NCBI GenBank assembly: GCA_946478635.1
Contig: CAMLCX010000111.1
Location: 1 to 11,694 of the forward strand
Source: an uncultured Pseudomonadota bacterium
Lineage (GTDB): Bacteria; Desulfobacterota_B; Binatia; UBA9968
Reading direction: 5' to 3'
Length of the DNA stretch: 11,694 bases
Part shown: positions 6,402-11,694 of the stretch, one piece after another
Layout of the letters: every line of letters starts with the position of its first letter
How positions within the stretch are numbered: the first letter of the stretch is position 1
Program-made: the position numbers and the translations under genes
The notes under the pieces: model-generated
The model's input: only the letters and a program-made list of their open reading frames with translations
Told to the model about the DNA's origin: nothing
The model's database searches: none

Positions 6402-7529
6402 ATGTTATCCCACGAAGAAAACGAGATCATAACCCGCGTCGGCCGCGGCACTCCGGCGGGGGAGATGCTGCGGCGATACTGGTGGCCGGTGGCGTTCACC
6501 GACGAGGTGAAGCCGAAGGGACGGCCAGCCAAAGTGAGATTATTGGCTGAAGACTTCGTATTGTTCCGCGAAGGCGGCGGCAATTTAGGCCTGCTCGAGC
6601 TTCATTGTTCCCACCGCGGCACTTCTCTTGAGTTCGGCAGAGTGGAAGACAACGGCATCCGGTGCTGCTATCACGGTTGGCTGTATGACCGCGCCGGCAG
6701 GTGCTTGGATCAGCCGGCTGAACCGGAAGGCAGCACATTTAAGGATCGCATTCAGCATCCCGCTTTCCATGTCCGGGAAGCGGGCGGTCTCGTCTTCGCC
6801 TACATTGGCCCGGAACCTGCGCCGCTGTTGCCCGGTTACGATTTACTCGTGCGGGAAGACGGCTGCCGCGTGGTCGGTGGCGGCGAGGAGTTTTGCAACT
6901 GGCTGCAACGCGCCGAGAATTCTTCCGACGGCGCCCACTCCATCGCCTTGCATGCGGCTGGTTACCCGAATATGGCGATGAAGCGCCCGACAATCAAGTG
7001 GGAGCCGACCCAGGTCGGCATCAAAGAAACCACCTGGGTTGAAGGAGTGTCAAAGCCGCGCATTTCTCATTTCGTCTTTCCCTCCCATGTGAGGCACTCT
7101 GCTGCGCGCGTCGGTGAACAACCGCGCCAGGTGATGCGCTTTCGCGTGCCGACCGACGATACCACGACCACCACTTTTTGGATCGACTTCTATCCCCATA
7201 AAAACGGCAAGGCGAGCCGTCCGGAGCCGTTAAAGACCCGGGGATTCAAAAAGGATCAACCCGGAGTTTACGAGCGTGTGCAGGACGGCTGGTGGAATTT
7301 GCCCAACCGGGAGCAAGATCGAGTCGCTCAAGAAACCCAGGGCGCCATCGCCGACCGGACCAAGGAACATCTGGCAACATCCGATCAGGGCATCCTGATG
7401 CTGCGGAAGATGATCCGTGATGCGATTGACGCGGTGGCTCAGGGCAAAGATCCCATCGGCGTCTTCCGAACCGAGGCTCAGCCGATTGCCTTCGACTCGA
7501 GTCGCGATGCGGTCGAATCGTTGGCATGA
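6402..7529 (+). CDS. Rieske [2Fe-2S] aromatic ring-hydroxylating oxygenase subunit, phthalate 4,5-dioxygenase-like
   Basis: This is the oxygenase component of a two-component non-heme iron mono- or dioxygenase, using O2 and reductase electrons to hydroxylate an aromatic or related substrate. It is 375 residues and begins MLSHEENEIITRVGRGTPAG then RRYWWPV, the usual start of phthalate 4,5-dioxygenase-type oxygenases. The Rieske motif is intact: C69-x-H71, then 16 residues, then C88-x2-H91. The catalytic iron site has D176, H179 and H184 (ENSSDGAHSIALH), with D306 in NREQD as the probable carboxylate ligand. The C-terminus has TQGAIADR (312-319) and EHLATSDQGI, also typical. The start at 6402 has GGAG 8 nt upstream. 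An in-frame upstream extension would run through the octamer hairpin and is rejected. No reductase gene is in view and the substrate is unknown. Confidence 0.87.
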   Translation: MLSHEENEIITRVGRGTPAGEMLRRYWWPVAFTDEVKPKGRPAKVRLLAEDFVLFREGGGNLGLLELHCSHRGTSLEFGRVEDNGIRCCYHGWLYDRAGRCLDQPAEPEGSTFKDRIQHPAFHVREAGGLVFAYIGPEPAPLLPGYDLLVREDGCRVVGGGEEFCNWLQRAENSSDGAHSIALHAAGYPNMAMKRPTIKWEPTQVGIKETTWVEGVSKPRISHFVFPSHVRHSAARVGEQPRQVMRFRVPTDDTTTTTFWIDFYPHKNGKASRPEPLKTRGFKKDQPGVYERVQDGWWNLPNREQDRVAQETQGAIADRTKEHLATSDQGILMLRKMIRDAIDAVAQGKDPIGVFRTEAQPIAFDSSRDAVESLA

Positions 7530-7536
7530 GTAAGTC

Positions 7537-7626
7537 GAGGATCGTGAATAGGTCGAGAATCGAGCATAGAGGATGGAGGATGGAATAGGGCCGATGACCG
7601 ATAGCGATTCTCGATCTTCGATCCTC
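7537..7626. repeat. array-type hairpin (units GAGGATCG / GAGAATCG)
   Basis: This fills most of the 128-nt gap between the oxygenase and the binding protein. GAGGATCG (7537-7544) pairs with 7619-7626. GGTCGAGAATCG (7551-7562) pairs with 7605-7616 with one G-T pair, and the two stems are nested. A competing 9-bp pairing, ATAGAGGAT (7566-7574) with 7621-7629, cannot coexist with the outer stem. The left side also carries in-phase heptamers GAGGATG (7569-7582). It ends about 20 nt before the next ribosome binding site. Confidence 0.65.
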
Positions 7627-7657
7627 TATCTTCGAATACACTGTTTGGAGAAAAATT

Positions 7658-8713
7658 ATGCGTACAGCCATTGCAGCGTTGGGCGCTTTTGTAGCGATTG
7701 TCACCGCATATCCGCTACAAGCCCAGTCGCTTGAACAACTGATTGCCGGCGCAAAAAAAGAAGGCGAGGTCACGCTGGTCGCGAGCGCTTCTACCTTCGG
7801 CGGCAAAAAAGGGTTTGCCGAATTGGAAGCCGGCTTCAATAAGAGATTCGGACTCAAGCACAAGGTTAACCTCGCGCCCGGCCCGAGTTTCCCACAGGTG
7901 GCGGCGCGCATTTTGACCGAGCTCAAGTCCGGAGCCAAATCCTCGACCGATTTATATCTCGGTTCCGACGGCACAATGAGCGATATGAATCGCGATAAGG
8001 CGTTGCAGAAAGTCAACTGGTCGGGCACCTTCCCCTGGGTCACCAAAGAGATGGAAATTATTTCTCAGGAGACCTTGCTGGTCTATGCGTCGTTTCACGG
8101 CATCATTTACAATTCCAATGCGATTCCTAAGGACAAGGCGCCGAAGAGCTACGAGGATCTCATCGATCCGGCGCTGAGCCCAACCTGGGCTGGGAAAATT
8201 GCCATTCCGGCATACATCCATTGGTTGATCCGGGTCTCGGGAAGCTGGGGCAAAGAAAAGGTGCTGTCCTTCGCGCGCAAGCTGGCGCCGCTGGCGGGTG
8301 GAAGACTGCGACAGGGCGAAGAGGAGCGCATCGTCAGCGGTGAGTTTCCGATCATGGCGAGCACCGGCGGCGCTTTGGAGGCGATGTGGAAGTGGCAGGC
8401 CAAGGGCGCGCCGTTGGTGGGGTTGCCCGGATCGACGCCCGCGACTTCGTCCTATTATCAGCTGGCCGTGCCGCGAAACTCCGCCCATCCGGATTCCGCC
8501 AAGTTGTTCATCGCCTTTATGACCACCCGAGAGGCACAAGCCGTCCTCGAGAAATATGACTGGCGCTCCTCGTATCTTGTGGATGGCACGTTGATGGCGA
8601 AATACGTCAAGAGCAACAAGATCAAGCTTCAAGATCCGGCCGAGCTCAACGAGTTATTCATGAAGGATGACGCCCCCTTCGAGAACGAGCTGACCAAAAT
8701 TCTGCTCAAATGA
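7658..8713 (+). CDS. ABC transporter periplasmic substrate-binding protein, FbpA/PotD-like
   Basis: This is a periplasmic receptor for the ABC importer encoded downstream. It has 351 residues, a signal peptide (MRTAIAALGAFVAIVTAYPL, likely cleaved after LQA at residue 22), and an extracellular solute-binding fold. That fold is recognisable from LIAGAKKEGEVTLVAS near the N-terminus, the YNSNAIPKDKAPKSYEDLIDP hinge segment and HPDSAKLFIAFMTTREAQ near the end. This layout is shared by iron, thiamine, polyamine and phosphonate binders. A tyrosine pair at 266-267 recalls FbpA's ferric ligands, but its position differs from what I remember for FbpA, so I do not assign iron. GGAG at 7647-7650 lies 7 nt before the ATG. 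A 6-bp hairpin begins on the base after the stop. Confidence 0.8.
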   Translation: MRTAIAALGAFVAIVTAYPLQAQSLEQLIAGAKKEGEVTLVASASTFGGKKGFAELEAGFNKRFGLKHKVNLAPGPSFPQVAARILTELKSGAKSSTDLYLGSDGTMSDMNRDKALQKVNWSGTFPWVTKEMEIISQETLLVYASFHGIIYNSNAIPKDKAPKSYEDLIDPALSPTWAGKIAIPAYIHWLIRVSGSWGKEKVLSFARKLAPLAGGRLRQGEEERIVSGEFPIMASTGGALEAMWKWQAKGAPLVGLPGSTPATSSYYQLAVPRNSAHPDSAKLFIAFMTTREAQAVLEKYDWRSSYLVDGTLMAKYVKSNKIKLQDPAELNELFMKDDAPFENELTKILLK

Positions 8714-8728
8714 GCGCATTGCATGCGC
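8714..8728 (+). other. small hairpin abutting the binding-protein stop codon
   Basis: GCGCAT (8714-8719) pairs with ATGCGC (8723-8728) over a 3-nt loop, immediately after the TGA. Intercistronic stem-loops behind binding-protein genes, as after malE, are known to stabilise the upstream message and raise receptor levels over permease. The same role is inferred here. Confidence 0.35.
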
Positions 8729-8729
8729 C

Positions 8730-8824
8730 GTTCAAGGTTCAACGTTCAAAGTTCAAGGGTTGCGAAGAACGCTTTTGCACTTACGTAAGATCTGACATTG
8801 AACATTGAACCTTGAACTTTGAAC
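8730..8824. repeat. heptamer-array hairpin (unit GTTCAAN)
   Basis: Four contiguous GTTCAAN heptamers (8730-8757) face four contiguous NTTGAAC heptamers (8797-8824). Shifted by two units, the arms form a perfect 15-bp stem, GTTCAAAGTTCAAGG (8744-8758) with 8810-8824. The intervening loop has the palindrome CTTACGTAAG (8780-8789). The first six bases of each unit are invariant and only the seventh varies. The right arm ends 10 nt before the permease ATG. Confidence 0.8.
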
Positions 8825-8834
8825 TGTAATTAAG

Positions 8835-10580
8835 ATGAGTGTCATTGAAAACGCGCAGGTCTTGCGGCGGTCGTCGCCGATCAACTGGTCGCAGGCCGTT
8901 ATCTTCGGCGTGGCTGGTGTCGCGGCGGTGGCCATCGTCGGTTTGCTCGCGATGATCGTGTGGATGAGCCTGCGCACCGGCGTCCCCGGCCAAGCGTCGC
9001 CTTATACGTTGAGCAATTACACTGCGCTGCTCACCGATCCTTATAACTACCGGGTCATGGTGACAACGCTGATCTTCTCCGCCGTGACCATCGCAGTGGC
9101 AATCCCGCTGGGATTTCTGTTCGCCTGGTTCATCGAGCGCACCGATATTCGCTACAAAGCTTTGGCCATGAGCCTGTTGAGCGTCGGCATTCTGTTTCCG
9201 ACGTTTCTCAAAGCCATGGGTTGGGTCTTTCTATGCCATCCGCGCATCGGCGTCATCAATATATTTTTGATGCAGTTATTCGGCCTGAAGAGCGCGCCGC
9301 TCAATGTCGCCACCCTGGGCGGCATCGGGTTTGTCCAGGGGCTCACCCTGACACCGCTGGCCTATGTGATGATTTCGGCCGCTCTGCGCAGCATGAATCC
9401 CGCCCTGGTGGAGGCCGCCAACGTGCACGGCGTCAGCAAACTCAAAACGCTGCTCGGCGTGGAGCTGCCGCTGATCTGGCCGGCGTTGTTCTCGGCGGTG
9501 ATCTGGATGTTCACCGTGGCGATCGCCGCCTTCGACGTTCCCGGCGTTATCGGCATGGCGAACAATATCTTCACGTTCAGCACCGCGGTTTATTTCATGA
9601 TCAATCCGAACGAAGGACTGCCGCGTTACGGGCTCAGCGGCGCCTACGGCACCTTGATGGTGATGTTTTCACTGATCCTGATGATTCCTTACTTCGTCGC
9701 GTTAAAGCAGAGCCACCGCTATCAAATCGTTTCGGGAAAATCCTACCAGTCCCGGCCGGTCGAGTTGGGGCGCTGGTGGATTCTTGGCTGGGGGCTGCTT
9801 GGCCTTTATTTCGCCTTGGCCTTCGTGTTGCCGCTGCTCGCAATCTTCTGGGTTTCGCTGCTGCCCTACATGCAGATTCCGTCGCGCCAGGCGCTGGCTA
9901 CAATAACTTTCGAGCGCTATAGCGCGCTCGCATTGGATAGCGGCCTTCTGCAGGCGGGCGTGAATACGCTGCTCCTCATGGTGCTGGTGCCGACGTTGAT
10001 CGTGATCATTTGCGCCGCAATCTCGTGGATCGTGACGCGCTCCCGTTGGCGCTGGCGCATCGCGCTGGATGCCGTCGCATTTCTGCCGCATCCGGTGCCC
10101 AACCTGCTTTTTGCGCTGGCCGTTGCCTACTTCGCGCTGTTAATTTCCAACATCCTGCCGGTCTATGGCACGATCTACGTCATTATGGCCGTCTACGTTG
10201 TCTGTTGGGTGAGCTTTGGCACACGGGTGCTGAACAACAGCATGATCCAGTTGCACAGGGAGCTGGAGGAAGCGGCGCAGATCGGCGGCGTTTCGACGTT
10301 GCGGATATTGGCCAAAGTGATCGTGCCGCTGATTCGCCCGGGCATCGCGTATGCGTGGATATGGACGTCGCTGTCGGCCTATCGCGAACTGACCATGGCA
10401 GTTTTTCTCGCCTCGCCCAAGAGCCAGGTGCTTTCGACTTATATATGGGGGCAATGGCACGGCGGTGGGTTAGGGGACGCCGCCGCCATCGCGATTGTCA
10501 TGATGGCGGTCATGTCTCCGCTCGTGGTCACCTTTTGGATCTACGCGCGCCGCCTGCAACACGTAGAGTCGTCGGCGTAA
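8835..10580 (+). CDS. ABC transporter permease with two fused membrane domains, FbpB-like
   Basis: This is the inner-membrane channel of the importer. It has 581 residues with two homologous halves, each of about six membrane segments. Each half has its own EAA loop that docks on the ATPase: EAANVHGVSKLKTLLG (from residue 193) and EEAAQIGGVSTLRILA (from residue 478). The length and two-repeat organisation match FbpB-type iron or iron-like permeases, so a single gene supplies both transmembrane domains. The start lacks a recognisable Shine-Dalgarno because the heptamer hairpin's right arm occupies that position. No better start is seen downstream before the first membrane segment. It follows the binding protein by 121 nt and precedes the ATPase by 364 nt. 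Confidence 0.87.
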   Translation: MSVIENAQVLRRSSPINWSQAVIFGVAGVAAVAIVGLLAMIVWMSLRTGVPGQASPYTLSNYTALLTDPYNYRVMVTTLIFSAVTIAVAIPLGFLFAWFIERTDIRYKALAMSLLSVGILFPTFLKAMGWVFLCHPRIGVINIFLMQLFGLKSAPLNVATLGGIGFVQGLTLTPLAYVMISAALRSMNPALVEAANVHGVSKLKTLLGVELPLIWPALFSAVIWMFTVAIAAFDVPGVIGMANNIFTFSTAVYFMINPNEGLPRYGLSGAYGTLMVMFSLILMIPYFVALKQSHRYQIVSGKSYQSRPVELGRWWILGWGLLGLYFALAFVLPLLAIFWVSLLPYMQIPSRQALATITFERYSALALDSGLLQAGVNTLLLMVLVPTLIVIICAAISWIVTRSRWRWRIALDAVAFLPHPVPNLLFALAVAYFALLISNILPVYGTIYVIMAVYVVCWVSFGTRVLNNSMIQLHRELEEAAQIGGVSTLRILAKVIVPLIRPGIAYAWIWTSLSAYRELTMAVFLASPKSQVLSTYIWGQWHGGGLGDAAAIAIVMMAVMSPLVVTFWIYARRLQHVESSA

Positions 10581-10658
10581 ATAGTTGGTTCTTCAGGCTT
10601 TGTGTGGAGTAGGGCGCAGGGATTGCACCGCCTCGACCTTACAGGAGAATTGGACCTA

Positions 10659-10878
10659 ACCACGAAGGTCCCAGCGCGGTAGAGCTGCAAACAAAAAAGA
10701 AGGATTCACCACGAAGGCGCGAAGGACACGAAGGAATTGGATGATAAAAACTCCGAACTTCGTGCTCTTCGTGAGCTTCGTGGTGAGGTTGAATTGTCCT
10801 GTAGACTCGAATCGTAGCTGGTGCCTGAAAAATTTGCGCAGGCCACGCAAATTTTGAACTAAAGTAATACTTCGTGGT
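10659..10878. repeat. nested array hairpin (unit CACGAAGGN)
   Basis: The core is 10706-10786, with CGAAG-type units spaced 8-9 bp on the left and CTTCG-type units spaced exactly 9 bp on the right. Nested perfect stems are TCACCACGAAG (10706-10716 with 10776-10786), CGAAG (10720-10724 with 10767-10771) and CACGAAG (10727-10733 with 10758-10764). An outer pair, ACCACGAAG (10659-10667) with its complement (10870-10878), encloses the whole, so related units lie symmetrically around the centre. Confidence 0.75.
10823..10855 (+). other. hairpin with a competing stem, terminator/attenuator-like
   Basis: AAAATTTGCG (10829-10838) pairs perfectly with CGCAAATTTT (10846-10855), leaving a 7-nt loop and a TTTTG end. 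GCCTG (10823-10827) can instead pair with CAGGC (10839-10843), which blocks that stem. The GC part is short and the T-run only four, so an intrinsic terminator would be weak. Confidence 0.35.
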
Positions 10879-10944
10879 GAGTCTTGGTTTTCCTTTTCGG
10901 CTAGGGCTTCGCCGCGATGGATTAATACGTCGGTGTAAATAAAT

Positions 10945-11694
10945 ATGATCGATATTCGCTCCCTTACGAAGATTTTCAAAAGTGGCGGCGAGTCGGTGCG
11001 CGCGGTGGACGCGGTCGATTTGCGGGTCACTGAGAAGGAATTCTTTGTTCTGCTCGGGCTCAGCGGTTCGGGCAAGACGACGTTGCTGCGCTGCGTCGCG
11101 GGGCTTGAAAAAGCGGACGCCGGAGAAATCAAGCTCGGGGAACAAATTGTCAGCGCGCCGGAGCGCGGCATTTTCGTCCCTCCGGAAGATCGCGGCCTCG
11201 GCATGGTTTTTCAGTCCTATGCGGTGTGGCCGCACATGACGGTGTTCGACAACGTGGCGTTCCCCCTGACCGACGGGAAGCGCCGCATGCCGCGGCAGGC
11301 GGTCAGAGACCGCGTGATGAACGCATTGGAACTGGTTCAGCTCAAGACATTTGCCGATCGGCCCGTGCCTTTTCTGAGCGGCGGGCAACAGCAGCGAGTG
11401 GCCTTGGCGCGGGCGCTGGCCGTAGAGCCTAAGGTTTTGCTCATGGACGAGCCGTTGAGCAATCTCGATGCGCGCTTGAGAGAAGAAGTTCGCGACGAGA
11501 TCCGGAGTTTGGCGAAAAAACTGGGTATCACCGTTCTCTACGTGACCCACGATCAAGTGGAAGCGATGGCGCTGGCCGATCGCATTGCCGTCATGAGCGG
11601 CGGCAAAATCTTGCAGATCGGCGGCGCGGAGGATCTCTATCATTCACCCGAGAGCCGCAGCGTCGGAGAGTTTTTGGGCTCGATGAATGAATTC
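10945..11694 (+). CDS. ABC transporter ATP-binding protein, FbpC/PotA-like (3' end cut by window)
   Basis: This is the cytoplasmic ATPase that powers the importer. The 250 visible residues include every nucleotide-binding motif: Walker A GLSGSGKT (38-45), Q-loop Q90, signature LSGGQQQR (144-151), Walker B VLLMDE (164-169), D-loop SNLD (172-175) and the switch histidine H202 in THDQVEA. FQSYAVWPHMTV after the Q-loop and THDQVEAMALADRI are typical of the iron/polyamine/sugar importer group. These enzymes usually run about 350 residues with a C-terminal regulatory domain, so roughly 100 residues lie beyond the edge. The frame has an in-frame stop just upstream (TAA at 10936-10938), making 10945 the first ATG; the Shine-Dalgarno is weak. 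Confidence 0.93.
   Translation, partial: MIDIRSLTKIFKSGGESVRAVDAVDLRVTEKEFFVLLGLSGSGKTTLLRCVAGLEKADAGEIKLGEQIVSAPERGIFVPPEDRGLGMVFQSYAVWPHMTVFDNVAFPLTDGKRRMPRQAVRDRVMNALELVQLKTFADRPVPFLSGGQQQRVALARALAVEPKVLLMDEPLSNLDARLREEVRDEIRSLAKKLGITVLYVTHDQVEAMALADRIAVMSGGKILQIGGAEDLYHSPESRSVGEFLGSMNEF

Larger units (their letters stand above)
10581..10944. other. 364-nt spacer between permease and ATPase
   Basis: Unusually long for a gap inside an ABC transporter operon. In order it holds a 6-bp hairpin GGACCT/AGGTCC (10652-10657 with 10666-10671), an array hairpin of CACGAAGG units with an outer flanking pair, a 10-bp hairpin with a competing stem (10823-10855), and a short lead-in to the ATPase ATG with no strong ribosome binding site. 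I see no protein-like ORF unique to it. Confidence 0.6.

Noticed and set aside
5996..6583. 195-codon minus-strand ORF across the tcuB-oxygenase spacer
   Set aside because: It is the reverse-strand reading of the octamer array and of two real gene ends. Its composition is low-complexity repeat translation with no domain.
8730..8824. CRISPR-like repeat array
   Set aside because: Units are only 7 bp, contiguous without spacers, and inverted on the second half. No cas genes are present.
10639..11643. 334-codon minus-strand ORF opposite the ATPase gene
   Set aside because: The opposite strand encodes a complete set of ABC ATPase motifs. The C-terminal part of this ORF is translated CACGAAGG repeat.
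11689..11694. EcoRI-type GAATTC as the last six bases
   Set aside because: It lies inside the coding frame of the ATPase and is most simply coincidence of where the window was cut.

Overview
This is a gene-dense stretch in which every confidently called gene lies on the + strand. It is built from two transport and catabolism modules separated by repeat-rich spacers. The sequence is moderately GC-rich and many genes have Shine-Dalgarno sites. The TctC-type receptor, the orphan Rieske oxygenase, the Fbp-like ABC importer and the repeat-laden spacers suggest an environmental proteobacterium or an uncultured relative (Desulfobacterota, Binatota or Methylomirabilota-like). That placement is an impression from gene content, not a measurement.

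Layout. Positions 1-479 hold no confident gene. They contain a ~170-bp repeat-like element with imperfect terminal inverted repeats (203-374) and possibly the start of a minus-strand gene leaving the left edge. From 480 to 6038 runs a tight operon: a TctC/Bug-type periplasmic receptor, a TctA permease with TctB fused at its C-terminus, a TcuA-like FAD dehydrogenase and a TcuB-like iron-sulfur membrane protein. The junctions are 30 nt, a TAATG 1-nt overlap and a 14-nt overlap. The receptor and permease should import a tricarboxylate-like acid. TcuA would oxidise it (tricarballylate to cis-aconitate in the known system) and TcuB would pass the electrons to the membrane quinone pool. The MFS carrier TcuC of the enterobacterial tcu operon is replaced here by a tripartite tricarboxylate transporter.

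From 6402 to 7529 is a Rieske non-heme iron oxygenase of the phthalate 4,5-dioxygenase type, with no reductase or ferredoxin gene in view. From 7658 to the right edge is an FbpABC-like ABC importer: binding protein, two-repeat fused permease and an ATPase cut off by the window end.

The most unusual signal is in the spacers. All four successive gaps in the right half (6039-6401, 7530-7657, 8714-8834, 10581-10944) contain a different hairpin whose arms are mostly built of short units, roughly 7-9 bp, repeated in phase on the left and in reverse complement on the right. Units include GGAGTNNT, GAGRATCG, GTTCAAN and CACGAAGGN. The sequences are unrelated but the architecture is the same. This could be one class of intergenic element renewed by a shared process, or a set of RNA structures tuning expression within the operon.
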